From Oscillospiraceae bacterium (lineage in GTDB: Bacteria > Bacillota > Clostridia > Oscillospirales > Ruminococcaceae): a DNA stretch of 64,000 nucleotides. The DNA lies in the NCBI GenBank assembly GCA_017415165.1, contig JAFQIY010000061.1, positions 1-64,000 on the forward strand, written 5' to 3'. This document shows, one piece after another, positions 26,926-35,489 of the stretch (positions are counted from its first letter, which is position 1; each line of letters begins with the position of its first letter). The translations under genes were made by a program, and so were the position numbers. A model generated the notes under the pieces. The model saw nothing but the letters and a program-made list of their open reading frames with translations, was not told where the DNA came from and searched no databases.

Positions 26926-27396
26926 ATGAACAGACCTGAAACAAAACGGCTTGCCGATATAATCAGTTCGGCGGCAAATATGACGCTGTTTCTGCTGTTT
27001 GCGGTGTGCTGTCTGGTTATGATTACGGTTGCGGCTGCCGCATACAGCCGCATCAACGAAAATTACGGCAACACATTCAATTCAACAGCGGCAGTGCGTT
27101 ACATAACAAATAAAATCCGTGCAAGTGAGAGTGCGGAAATACTTGCTGAAAATCAGCTTCTGCTTGAAAATACAGGCTACAGTACCCTTATTTATCAGCA
27201 GGACGGAATTGTGTACGAAAGACTTTTTCCTGAGGGTGACATCATCACTGCAGAGGGCGGAGAGGAATTGTTTCGTGCGGAAAAGCTTCTGCTGCAGAAT
27301 AAAAGCGGTCTGATTTCCGTAACTGTCACAGATGATGACGGCGGACGCTTTGAAGCGTTATGCCGCAAAGCAGACGGAGGTGACGGAAATGCGTAG
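26926..27396 (+). CDS. DUF4860-like pilin-type protein
   Basis: The 156-residue protein has one N-terminal helix (residues 18-42, MTLFLLFAVCCLVMITVAAAAY) and an extracellular beta-rich part (TAAVRYITNKIRASES, GIVYERLFPEGD). It resembles the DUF4860 proteins found beside clostridial pilus genes. CAGGAG precedes the ATG, which is two bases past the previous stop. Its end overlaps the next gene by 8 bases. No prepilin peptidase motif is visible. Confidence 0.72.
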   Translation: MNRPETKRLADIISSAANMTLFLLFAVCCLVMITVAAAAYSRINENYGNTFNSTAAVRYITNKIRASESAEILAENQLLLENTGYSTLIYQQDGIVYERLFPEGDIITAEGGEELFRAEKLLLQNKSGLISVTVTDDDGGRFEALCRKADGGDGNA

Positions 27397-27880
27397 TCCT
27401 ACGAAGTCAGTGCGGGGCGTAGGCAGACTCAATCTTTTCCTGCTGGAAATGATAATTGTTCTTCTGTTTTTCAGCATTGCTTCTGCGGTAATTCTCAAGG
27501 CATTTGTTGCGGCAGACAGAATTTCTGCTGAAAATATCCGTCTTGAAAGAATGGCTTTTTGTGCGCAGTCTGTGGCGGAGTCGTTTTCGGTCACAGCTGA
27601 CCTTGCTGAAACGGCGGAGGACATTTTCGGAATTGACCCTGAAAATATTGAAAATGCAACATACATTGAAATTCCGCTTAAAGAGGACTGCACCTACTCC
27701 TATATGGAGGATGCCGGGATTTTTCTGACAATGAAGTTTGTATATACGGAATACGGCAAGGGACAGGTGTATACTGCGATAAATATTTCTTTCAAGGACG
27801 ATGCGGGAAATGTGCTTTATGAAATGAATTCGGCGGCTTTCAAGCCTGAAAGGACGGTGCTTGATTATGGAGAAGAATAA
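27389..27880 (+). CDS. Minor-pilin-like single-pass protein
   Basis: The 163-residue protein starts at the ATG at 27389 with GGAGGTGA upstream, inside the previous gene. Its N-terminus, GRLNLFLLEMIIVLLFFSIASAVIL, looks like a pilin helix including a Glu followed by an aliphatic run, but the glycine expected just before the cleavage site is three residues too far away. A small extracellular domain follows. It overlaps both neighbours (8 and 14 bases). It is probably a minor pilin of the PilC/PilT system. Confidence 0.72.
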   Translation: MRSPTKSVRGVGRLNLFLLEMIIVLLFFSIASAVILKAFVAADRISAENIRLERMAFCAQSVAESFSVTADLAETAEDIFGIDPENIENATYIEIPLKEDCTYSYMEDAGIFLTMKFVYTEYGKGQVYTAINISFKDDAGNVLYEMNSAAFKPERTVLDYGEE

Positions 27881-28325
27881 CACCCGTCCCGCAGGTATCG
27901 GCACGGGCTACCTGTCGCTGATGATGATTTTTGTGGTGCTTTGTCTTACAATGCTGGCGGCACTTTCATTTTCGGCAGCGGAGTCTGAAAGAAAGTACAG
28001 CGAAAAGGCTGCGGAGTATACAAAGGCGTACTATGAAGCTGATGCCCGTGCAAAATATACACTTGCAAAGGTTGCTGAAACGGTGGACGATTACATTGAT
28101 TACAGTGATTTTATGCTTTTTGGTGAACTTGACGAAATAGGTGGACTGACCTACGAAAGCCGCCCTGACGGAATTGATGTAAGCTGGACAACGGAAATAA
28201 ATGACCGACAGAGCATTTATTCTGAAATCAGAATTACAGATGCAGGACTTGATATTACAGACTGGCGCACAATTCAGGGCGACGCACCTGAGGAAGAACC
28301 TCTCGGTGTCTGGATGGGCGAGTAG
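27867..28325 (+). CDS. Pilin-like single-pass protein, unknown
   Basis: The 152-residue protein overlaps the preceding gene by 14 bases. After a short basic leader, residues 14-36 form a hydrophobic helix (LSLMMIFVVLCLTMLAALSFSAA). A coiled-coil-like helix (SERKYSEKAAEYTKAYYEAD) and a small domain follow. The long N-terminal amphipathic helix is typical of pilin-like subunits such as PilX/GspK types. No leader-peptidase motif was found. It lies immediately before pilT. Confidence 0.7.
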   Translation: MEKNNTRPAGIGTGYLSLMMIFVVLCLTMLAALSFSAAESERKYSEKAAEYTKAYYEADARAKYTLAKVAETVDDYIDYSDFMLFGELDEIGGLTYESRPDGIDVSWTTEINDRQSIYSEIRITDAGLDITDWRTIQGDAPEEEPLGVWMGE

Positions 28326-28342
28326 ATTGGAGAATTTAAGCA

Positions 28343-29398
28343 ATGAATATTCAGGAAATTTTGGTTGATGCAGTAAAAAAAGAAGCTTCCGACATCTTTA
28401 TGATTTCAGGTGCGGCGCTTGCGTATAAAATTCACGGACGTGTTGTATCCGCAGGCGGTGACGTGCTTATGCCTGATGATACCCGACAGGCGGTATTTGA
28501 GATTTTCTTACTTGCGCAGATTGATATTAAAAGTCCTGATGATTTTAAAAATGAGATGGATTTTTCCTTTTCAATCAAGGGCACGGGACGTTTCAGAGCA
28601 AATATCTACCGTCAGAGAGGTTCTTTTTCGGCAGTGCTCCGCTGCGTGCCGTTTGAACTGCCTGACAGTGCAAAGCTTGGTATTCCCGAAACAGTAATGA
28701 ACCTTTCCGAAACAAAGAGCGGTATCGTGCTTGTCACAGGTGCGGCAGGCAACGGTAAATCCACAACGCTGTCCTGTATGATTGATAAAATCAACTCTAC
28801 ATCGGAGGGGCATATAATAACGATAGAAGACCCTATCGAATTTCTCCATAAACATAAGAAGTGCATTATCAGCCAGCGTGAAATCGGTATTGATACGGGC
28901 AGCTATGTTGACGCACTGAGAGCAGCGCTCCGTCAGTCCCCTAACGTTATCCTGCTGGGGGAAATGCGTGATTTTGAAACAATAAACATAGCTATGACAG
29001 CTGCGGAAACAGGTCAGCTTGTACTTTCCACGCTTCATACAAACGGTGCGGCAAATACGGTTGACAGAATTATAGATGTTTTCCCTACAAATCAGCAGCA
29101 CCAGATAAGAATTCAGCTTTCAATGGTGCTTCGTGCGGTTGTTTCACAGCAGCTTGTCCCGTCAGTTGACGGAGGACTTGTCCCTGCATTCGAAATAATG
29201 GTTGTAAACAATGCAATCAGAACAATGATAAGAGAGCAGAAAACCCACCAGATTGATACCGTGCTGCAGTCCGAGCCTGAAATGCAGACTATGGACAGCT
29301 CTTTGCTGAAACTGTACCGTGACGGAATTATCACAGCTGAAACGGCGGTTAATTATTCGTACAATCAGGATATTATGGCAAAGCGTGTTGGTAATTAA
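28343..29398 (+). CDS. pilT: PilT-type secretion/retraction ATPase
   Basis: The 351-residue cytoplasmic hexameric ATPase has Walker A GAAGNGKST (133-141), an Asp box TIEDPIEF (160-167), Walker B VILLGEMRD (202-210) and a His box STLHTN (229-234). The length and the N-terminal PAS-like domain match PilT rather than the longer PilB, with the usual APxVR-like region absent at the start. It would depolymerise pilins and pull filaments back, or drive a short pseudopilus. It is the only ATPase of the locus, which is unusual since an assembly ATPase is normally needed. It ends the pilus block; the stalk gene follows 194 bases later. Confidence 0.92.
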   Translation: MNIQEILVDAVKKEASDIFMISGAALAYKIHGRVVSAGGDVLMPDDTRQAVFEIFLLAQIDIKSPDDFKNEMDFSFSIKGTGRFRANIYRQRGSFSAVLRCVPFELPDSAKLGIPETVMNLSETKSGIVLVTGAAGNGKSTTLSCMIDKINSTSEGHIITIEDPIEFLHKHKKCIISQREIGIDTGSYVDALRAALRQSPNVILLGEMRDFETINIAMTAAETGQLVLSTLHTNGAANTVDRIIDVFPTNQQHQIRIQLSMVLRAVVSQQLVPSVDGGLVPAFEIMVVNNAIRTMIREQKTHQIDTVLQSEPEMQTMDSSLLKLYRDGIITAETAVNYSYNQDIMAKRVGN

Positions 29399-29489
29399 TT
29401 ATGTTGATTGTTCAACGTGTAAGCAGTTTCTTGTGCAGTGTGCATAAAAACAAATTCAAAGATTGTAAGTTATTCGGAGAAAAAAAGTG

Positions 29490-29518
29490 TAGATTTTTTA
29501 TAGTTTTTATGATATAAT
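29490..29518 (+). promoter_or_regulatory. Candidate promoter for the stalk protein
   Basis: TATAAT at 29513-29518 with a weak TAGATT 17 bases upstream. The leader is about 68 nt. The region 29399-29592 holds nothing else recognisable. Confidence 0.4.
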
Positions 29519-29592
29519 TTCTGTAAGATGAAGTTAGTTTATACTATGTACGTGTCGATATATTCAAAATAGTAATTTGGGAGGAAACCACA

Positions 29593-31968
29593 ATGGATAA
29601 CAACAAGAAAAAAGCGTTGATTAAATCTGTTGCTGCCTTTACTTTTGCAGTAAGTATGTTTGCTGCACAGTCCCCTGCTGCAAGTGCAATGGAAGCTGAA
29701 GCACTTGGTACAGACGTAGCAGGTGCATCTGTCCTTTCTGATGACGAAGACGAGGGCGGTGCAGAAGTATCTGTTTCCGACGGAAATAATGATGATACTA
29801 ACGATATTGAAACTAATGAAAATGCTGTACTTAATGAATCAGCAGCGGAAGCTCCTGCTTCGGAATCAACTGTGGAAGACGTCGTAGATGATATCGGAAC
29901 ACTCGGCGATGCAAGCGGCTTCAACGTGTTTGTTAAGGGCGATTATACTAATACAACCGAAAACATTGACGTTGGCAATGGCGGCGTTGGCGGTAATCTT
30001 GCTATCGGCGGCGATGCAAATATTTCAGGTAATGTATCTGCAGGTACAGTTGTTGTCGGCGGCGACGTAAACGGCGGCATTTTTGATAACGGCTATACAA
30101 ATGAGGGCGTTGATTTTGAAAAGACATTTGAACAGCTTACTAACCTTTCCAATGAGCTTTCAAATCTTGACGCAAATGGCAATGTATCCCTTGGCGACTG
30201 GACCAGCCAGATTATTTTTGAAGGTACAGATGCGGTCCTCAACGTATTCAATCTTACAACAGATGAATATAATGCTCTCCGCGGCGATAATACTCAGCTT
30301 AGCTTTGCTTTCAAGGTAGCAGACGGTTCTACTTGTGTTGTAAATATTACCGGTGACGGAGATATCAACCTTGGTGTTAATGCACAGACATTTTACAATG
30401 GTCAGGCCGTAACCAACGGCAGCACATTGAATGACCTTATTCTTTTCAATGTTACAGGTGCAGGCACAGTTATTATCAATGATAATATGGGTGCACTTCT
30501 TGCAGCTAACTCAAGCGTAATCGGTTCTACAGGCAGCAATCACTTTGAGGGTTCCCTGTTCTGTAAGGATTATACCGGCGGTAATCAGTTCGGTTCAAAT
30601 GCACTCGATGATGATGACGATAATGATGTTATTGATGCTATTGATGATGTGTTAGATCCAACAGAAGATCCAATCGAGGATCCAGTTGAGGATCCAACAG
30701 AAGACCCAACAGAACCTTCTGAACCAACAGAGCCTTCTGAACCAACAGAGCCATCTGAGCCAACAGAACCTTCTGAACCAACAGAACCTTCTGAGCCAAC
30801 AGAACCTTCTGAACCAACAGAACCTTCTGAGCCAACAGAACCTTCTGAACCAACAGAACCATCTGAGCCAACAGAACCTTCTGAGCCAACAGAGCCTACT
30901 GAGCCAACAGAACCATCTGAGCCAACAGAACCTACTGAGCCAACAGAACCATCTGAGCCAACAGAGCCTTCTGAACCAACAGAACCATCTGAGCCAACAG
31001 AGCCTACTGAGCCGACAGAGCCTTCTGAACCAACAGAGCCTACTGAGCCAACAGAACCTTCTGAACCAACAGAACCTACTGAGCCAACAGAACCTTCTGA
31101 ACCAACAGAACCTTCTGAACCAACAGAACCTACTGAGCCAACAGAACCTTCTGAACCAACAGAACCTACTGAGCCAACAGAGCCTACTGAACCAACAGAA
31201 CCTACTGAGCCAACAGAGCCTACTGAACCAACAGAACCTTCTGAGCCAACAGAACCTTCTGAACCAACAGAGCCTACTGAGCCAACAGAGCCTTCTGAAC
31301 CAACAGAACCTTCTGAGCCAACAGAGCCTTCTGAACCAACAGAACCATCTGAGCCGACAGAGCCTTCTGAACCAACAGAACCTTCTGAACCAACAGAGCC
31401 TTCTGAACCAACAGAGCCTACTGAGCCAACAGAGCCATCTGAGCCAACAGAGCCTTCTGAACCAACAGAGCCTTCTGAGCCAACAGAACCTTCTGAGCCA
31501 ACAGAGCCTTCTGAACCAACAGAACCTTCTGAGCCAACAGAACCAGTAGATCCTGTAAATCCAGTAAATCCAGTAGACCCAGTTGATCCTGTAGACCCAG
31601 TTGATCCGGTTAATCCTGTAGACCCAGTTGATCCGGTTGATCCTGTAGACCCAGTTGATCCAGTTGATCCAGTTGATCCTGTAGATCCAGTTGATCCAGT
31701 AGATCCAGTTGATACAACAGATCCAGTAGACCCAACAGATGAAATAACATATAAAGAAGAAGTATCTTCTGATGATTCTGAGCTTGTAACATTTGATGAA
31801 GATCCTGTTCCTCTCGGTGAAGACCCATTCACTTCTGATGATGATACAACTAATCCTACTACAGGTAACAAGATGACTCTCCCAAGAGGTGCAGCGGCTG
31901 CTGCAATTGCTTCCTTCCTTACAATGCTTTATGCAAATAAGAAAAAGAGAGAAGAAGTTACTGAATAA
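29593..31968 (+). CDS. Cell-wall-anchored stalk protein with (PTEPSE)n repeats
   Basis: The 791-residue surface protein has a signal peptide (residues 1-31, ASA cleavage). An acidic region (35-110) is followed by a choice-of-anchor-A-like domain (about 115-345, [31 protein letters not shown]). Residues 372-651 are about 47 copies of a [12 protein letters not shown] hexapeptide, then a DPV/NPV tract to about 716. The C-terminus has a sortase signal: NPTTG (754-758), a hydrophobic stretch and KKKRE. It would be linked to peptidoglycan with a rigid, proline-rich stalk lifting the head domain from the wall, consistent with an adhesin. AGGAGG-type ribosome site and its own promoter are present. 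Confidence 0.9.
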   Translation: MDNNKKKALIKSVAAFTFAVSMFAAQSPAASAMEAEALGTDVAGASVLSDDEDEGGAEVSVSDGNNDDTNDIETNENAVLNESAAEAPASESTVEDVVDDIGTLGDASGFNVFVKGDYTNTTENIDVGNGGVGGNLAIGGDANISGNVSAGTVVVGGDVNGGIFDNGYTNEGVDFEKTFEQLTNLSNELSNLDANGNVSLGDWTSQIIFEGTDAVLNVFNLTTDEYNALRGDNTQLSFAFKVADGSTCVVNITGDGDINLGVNAQTFYNGQAVTNGSTLNDLILFNVTGAGTVIINDNMGALLAANSSVIGSTGSNHFEGSLFCKDYTGGNQFGSNALDDDDDNDVIDAIDDVLDPTEDPIEDPVEDPTEDPTEPSEPTEPSEPTEPSEPTEPSEPTEPSEPTEPSEPTEPSEPTEPSEPTEPSEPTEPSEPTEPTEPTEPSEPTEPTEPTEPSEPTEPSEPTEPSEPTEPTEPTEPSEPTEPTEPTEPSEPTEPTEPTEPSEPTEPSEPTEPTEPTEPSEPTEPTEPTEPTEPTEPTEPTEPTEPTEPSEPTEPSEPTEPTEPTEPSEPTEPSEPTEPSEPTEPSEPTEPSEPTEPSEPTEPSEPTEPTEPTEPSEPTEPSEPTEPSEPTEPSEPTEPSEPTEPSEPTEPVDPVNPVNPVDPVDPVDPVDPVNPVDPVDPVDPVDPVDPVDPVDPVDPVDPVDPVDTTDPVDPTDEITYKEEVSSDDSELVTFDEDPVPLGEDPFTSDDDTTNPTTGNKMTLPRGAAAAAIASFLTMLYANKKKREEVTE
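30706..31545 (+). repeat. 18-bp tandem repeat inside the stalk gene
   Basis: About 46.7 units of CCAACAGAACCTTCTGAA-like 18-mers encode PTEPSE or PTEPTE. Units differ mainly by synonymous changes (GAA/GAG) and Ser/Thr exchange, arranged without simple order. All three plus-strand frames and one antisense frame stay open, which produces long meaningless frames. Confidence 0.95.
31546..31740 (+). repeat. DPV/NPV repeat tract
   Basis: Tandem 9-base units encode Asp/Asn-Pro-Val, ending in [11 protein letters not shown]. It continues the stalk with a different rigid repeat. Confidence 0.85.
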
Positions 31969-31974
31969 AAGATT

Positions 31975-32003
31975 AACGGCAAAGGTAATTAACCTTTGCC
32001 GTT
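31975..32003. terminator. Bidirectional terminator after the stalk gene
   Basis: A 12-bp stem AACGGCAAAGGT/ACCTTTGCCGTT with a T-run on the right. The stop codon of the converging TPR gene lies in its loop. Confidence 0.85.
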
Positions 32004-32633
32004 GTTTTTTATATATTGTGCTTTCAGTTTTGGCGGTAAACCGTCAAAAACCTTGTTTTTCAGCTTGTGTATTTCTTTTGTCAATTCGCCGCAGTTTTCA
32101 TATCTGCTGAAAAAGCGTGTAAATTCAGCGGCACGTTCATACATATCAAGCCGCAGCATTGATTTAACCATACAGATATCAAGGAAACGACATTCGCTGT
32201 CAAGCATATTTGCAAGAATTTCTATTGAAGCTTCGTAGTTTTCATTTATATGTTGATGGATTGCAAGACTTCGTCTTGAAGCGTCGCTGTGTTCATTGAG
32301 CACGGCGACGTTATGTTTTTGGTACAGTTCTTCGGCATCCTTGAATTTATTCTGCACATAAAGGCAGAAAATCATATTACTTATAAGATTACCGTGCAGG
32401 CTGCTGTCAAGCTTTTTCAGGTTGATTTCATTAAAGGTCTGATAAGCCTCTTTAAGGTCGCCCTGAATAAGAAGCGCATTTGCAAGAAAGCTTTTACCTT
32501 TGGCAATATCCTGCGGACGCTCAGCTTCTTTAAGCTCAATTTTCAGCATATCGGTATATTCCCGTGTAAAGCCGTTTTTGCTGAGGAGTGAGAGTGCTTT
32601 TTCAAAACGGCATTTTTTCTTAAAAAAAATCAT
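31989..32633 (-). CDS. TPR-like protein, unknown
   Basis: The 214-residue cytoplasmic protein is almost wholly helical, with tetratricopeptide-like pairs (FLANALLIQGDLKEAYQTFNEI, NMIFCLYVQNKFKDAEELYQKHN, HQHINENYEASIEILANML). The role is not known; TPR repeats bind proteins. Its start overlaps the stop of the next upstream gene by 4 bases. It is the last member of the run that begins with ftsE. Its last codons form the arm of the terminator it shares with the stalk gene. Confidence 0.7.
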   Translation of the reverse strand: MIFFKKKCRFEKALSLLSKNGFTREYTDMLKIELKEAERPQDIAKGKSFLANALLIQGDLKEAYQTFNEINLKKLDSSLHGNLISNMIFCLYVQNKFKDAEELYQKHNVAVLNEHSDASRRSLAIHQHINENYEASIEILANMLDSECRFLDICMVKSMLRLDMYERAAEFTRFFSRYENCGELTKEIHKLKNKVFDGLPPKLKAQYIKNNGKG

Positions 32634-32935
32634 TTCTTTTTACCGTACTTTTTCTTGATAATTGCACTGACTATACAGTCAGCAATGAGAAGCACCCCTG
32701 ATGACAATTCTGCAACGAGCGTCAGTGCTGTAGCTTCTGTAGTGAATGCATAATATAGCATTACAATTGCAAAAATTCCCAAAAGCACAACCTTTGGCCA
32801 TTTTAATACATCGGTTGCGTATTCTTCAATAGTCACGCTGCCCTTGCCTATCATAAAGAATGAAATCACATCCATAAATACTGTTACAAACAGCATAATG
32901 AGAACAAGAGCAAGAAGATAGTTGAATTCGTCCAT
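32630..32935 (-). CDS. Small membrane protein, unknown
   Basis: The 101-residue protein has three hydrophobic segments (residues 7-27, 44-62 and 70-90) and a very basic tail IIKKKYGKKK. It has no known motif. It starts 14 bases after the S41 protease gene and overlaps the TPR gene (ATGA), so it belongs to the ftsEX operon or its tail. Confidence 0.65.
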   Translation of the reverse strand: MDEFNYLLALVLIMLFVTVFMDVISFFMIGKGSVTIEEYATDVLKWPKVVLLGIFAIVMLYYAFTTEATALTLVAELSSGVLLIADCIVSAIIKKKYGKKK

Positions 32936-32949
32936 AAGAGTATCCTTTC

Positions 32950-34167
32950 TTACTGAATTGTTGAAACAACCTCAATAGCCTTTATAAGCTGTGTGTCAGA
33001 CTCCAGCTGCTGTTCTTCGGTAAGAAGTGCCAGCTCAATTTCTGTTGGGAGAGCAACTTCAAAGTTAGGTGTAATTCCTATTCCGTTGTAGTTTCCGCTG
33101 TTTTTGGTCTGGAGAGTTGCTACAGTAATTTTTACTGCCGCACCGCCTGAAAGCTTATGGGTTTTCTGCATAACACCCTTGCCGTAGGTCTTTGTACCTA
33201 CTATCTGCGCATTGGCTTCGTCTCGGAGTGAGAATGCAAAAAGCTCTGCGCAGGAAGCGGTGTTGCCGTTGACAATAACAGCCATAGGCATTTTAACCTG
33301 CTTTGCTTCTGTGGTATGAATTATTACTTCAGAGGAATCTCTGTAATGTGCAGTAACAACATTACAGTCGCCGAGAAGCAGGTCAAGAGTTTTCTGAAGT
33401 GATTCGGTAAGACCACCCATATTATCACGAATGTCAAAAATAAGCATTTGAGCACCATTTCCGATAAGACTGTTAAGGACAGTGTCAAACTGTTCAGGCG
33501 TTTTTTCGTTGAAGGTGGTAATCTTTATGTAAGCGATATCGTCTATAAGTCTGCCTGTTACTGAAATAATTTCAGTTCTTTCGGAAACAACCTCAACTGC
33601 AAAAAATTCAGATACGCCCTCAAGGTTGGTACGCTTGATATGAAGCTTGACCTTTGTGCCCTCATCGCAGTTAAGCAGGGTAACAGCTTCATCGTAGCCG
33701 CCTTCATAAGCAATTACATCGGTGTTGTTAATGGCAGTAACAACATCCCCTACAAGGAGTCCTGCTGTTTCGGAGGATGAATTCGGAGTGATTTCGGTAA
33801 TTTTGATATATCCGCTTTCTTCCTTTTCGTAGCTGAAGCCGAGACCGACATCAACACCTGATTCTCTCTGAGTCTGCTGGGCATATTCTTCTGCGGAGTA
33901 ATACTTTGCGAAACGGTCATTAAGTCCTGCCATATAGCCGTTCATAATGCTGTTGTTTAGAAGTTCCTCGTCAATATTGTTTATATAGTTGGCGCGGACG
34001 TACTTATCCATTTCGGAAAGCTTGGTATAGATGCTTTCTTTTTCTGAAACACTCTTTACTTTTGAATTGAATACATTAAGGGAATAGTTGTAGGTGATAA
34101 TAAAAGTTATCGCCGCAACCAGCGCCATAAGTCCGATGGTAATTCCCAGTGATATTTTTTTGTTCAT
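32950..34167 (-). CDS. S41-family C-terminal processing protease (CtpA/CtpB-like)
   Basis: The 405-residue exported serine protease has a membrane anchor (residues 7-28), a PDZ domain (about 95-180, SYEKEESGYIKITEITPNSSSE) and the S41 core. In the core, GNTASCAELFAFSL carries the catalytic Ser and TKTYGKGVMQ the Lys of a Ser/Lys dyad. The start is the ATG at 34167 behind TTGAGG. It lies 16 bases after the M23 hydrolase gene. In related bacteria CtpB cleaves cell-wall hydrolases or their regulators; by position its target could be the M23 or FtsX partners. This is an inference. Confidence 0.9.
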   Translation of the reverse strand: MNKKISLGITIGLMALVAAITFIITYNYSLNVFNSKVKSVSEKESIYTKLSEMDKYVRANYINNIDEELLNNSIMNGYMAGLNDRFAKYYSAEEYAQQTQRESGVDVGLGFSYEKEESGYIKITEITPNSSSETAGLLVGDVVTAINNTDVIAYEGGYDEAVTLLNCDEGTKVKLHIKRTNLEGVSEFFAVEVVSERTEIISVTGRLIDDIAYIKITTFNEKTPEQFDTVLNSLIGNGAQMLIFDIRDNMGGLTESLQKTLDLLLGDCNVVTAHYRDSSEVIIHTTEAKQVKMPMAVIVNGNTASCAELFAFSLRDEANAQIVGTKTYGKGVMQKTHKLSGGAAVKITVATLQTKNSGNYNGIGITPNFEVALPTEIELALLTEEQQLESDTQLIKAIEVVSTIQ

Positions 34168-34183
34168 ATGAAACCTCAAGCCG

Positions 34184-35470
34184 TTAGTTATTGATATTTA
34201 CATAGTTAGATGGGTTTGTGTGCTGACCGTCAACACGCACTTCAAAGTGCAGGTGGTTTCCGTAAGCATAGCCGGTACAGCCGATTGCACCGATTGGGTC
34301 ACCCTGTTTTACTGTATCTCCCATAGATACATAAAGCTGGCTGCAATGAGCATAAAGTGTAGCAATTCCGTTGCCGTGGTCAATTATTACGCATTTTCCA
34401 TAGCCGTTGCCCTTATCGCTTGCCTGAATAACAGTACCGCCTGCGGAAGCAACAATAGTTTCGCCTGCGCATCCTGGTTTGGTAATGTCGATGCCCTTGT
34501 GGAAATCGTTTCGTTGTTCCTCAATAATCCAGCGTTCGCCGTACATATCAGTGGTATTGCGGACAGTTGGTACAGGCCAGATGAAGCCCGTATCGGAATA
34601 AGTCTGAGCAGCTTCTTCAGGGACATAAGCTTCGCCGTTTGCTTCAGCTTCCTTACGTTTCTTTTCCTCCTCAGCTTTTCTGCGTTCTTCCTCTTCCTTA
34701 CGCTTTCTCTCAGCCTCTTCCTGAAGTCTGCGGATTTCAGCCTGAAGTTCTTCCTCAACTTCAGCTTGTTCCTCAGCAATTTCGTCAGCACGCGCCTCAT
34801 AATCGGCAATCATATTTTCGTGCATCTGCTTTGTTTCAGCGTGACCGTTGTAAGTTTCACGGAGTTCCTCGTAGTAGGTTTCTTCCTCAGCCTTTTTTGC
34901 TTCAAGCAAAGTAAGCTTTTCTTCATATTCCGCCTTAGTTGCTTCAAGGTCAGTAATCTGAGTGCTGAGGGAGTCGATAAGGTCATTGTCGTGCTTTGAA
35001 ACACGCTCAACAAATTCCATTCTCGCCAGCATATCATAGAAGTCAGACGAACCTGCAATTACAGAAGCAAGGCTGTCATTGCCCGCCATATAGAGTGCAC
35101 GCAGACGTTGACGAAACTGTTCGATACCATCGTCAAACTCAGCTTCCTTTGCAGCAATATCTTCTTCAAGTGCAGCAAGTTCATCCTCGTAAAGAGCAAT
35201 CTGATCCTCAACAACCTTGACCTGTTCTTCCTGCACCTTCATTTTGTTGTCGTATTCTTCGAGGTACTTGTCCACTTCCTCCGACTTGCTTTCGTATTCA
35301 GAGAGAAGTGCCTCTACATTCTGCAGTTCTTCATCAAGCTTAGCCTGCTTTGCTTCAAGCTCAGACATAGTGTCAGCCGTAACAATCATTCCTGAAATGA
35401 TACTGCTGAGTGCAATTGTGCACGCAAGAAGAACCGCACTTATTTTCTTTGTAGCTCTGATAATTTTCAT
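34184..35470 (-). CDS. Coiled-coil murein hydrolase activator-type M23 protein
   Basis: The 428-residue exported protein has a signal peptide (1-31). Two long coiled-coil arms (about 33-120 and 165-260), rich in Glu/Lys/Ala, match the EnvC/PcsB layout. A C-terminal LytM/M23 domain (300-425) has HKGID, YAHCSQL and HLHFEV, so all zinc residues are present and catalytic activity is likely. FtsEX normally controls such a partner by ATP hydrolysis; the gene follows ftsX by 19 bases. AGAGGAT lies before the ATG at 35470. It is the peptidoglycan hydrolase of the module. Confidence 0.9.
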   Translation of the reverse strand: MKIIRATKKISAVLLACTIALSSIISGMIVTADTMSELEAKQAKLDEELQNVEALLSEYESKSEEVDKYLEEYDNKMKVQEEQVKVVEDQIALYEDELAALEEDIAAKEAEFDDGIEQFRQRLRALYMAGNDSLASVIAGSSDFYDMLARMEFVERVSKHDNDLIDSLSTQITDLEATKAEYEEKLTLLEAKKAEEETYYEELRETYNGHAETKQMHENMIADYEARADEIAEEQAEVEEELQAEIRRLQEEAERKRKEEEERRKAEEEKKRKEAEANGEAYVPEEAAQTYSDTGFIWPVPTVRNTTDMYGERWIIEEQRNDFHKGIDITKPGCAGETIVASAGGTVIQASDKGNGYGKCVIIDHGNGIATLYAHCSQLYVSMGDTVKQGDPIGAIGCTGYAYGNHLHFEVRVDGQHTNPSNYVNINN

Positions 35471-35489
35471 AAGCAATTTTATCCTCTGA

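Noticed and set aside
30706..31545. CRISPR-like direct repeats
   Set aside because: Units are contiguous without spacers and keep a coding frame.
30585..31871. Antisense frame of Gly/Ser/Val/Glu repeats and a plus-frame of Leu/Asn/Gln repeats in the stalk gene
   Set aside because: These are by-products of an 18-base repeat that is free of stops in several frames.
34184..35470. Coiled-coil M23 protein as a phage tail or lysis protein
   Set aside because: Its place directly after ftsX and its EnvC/PcsB layout explain it fully.
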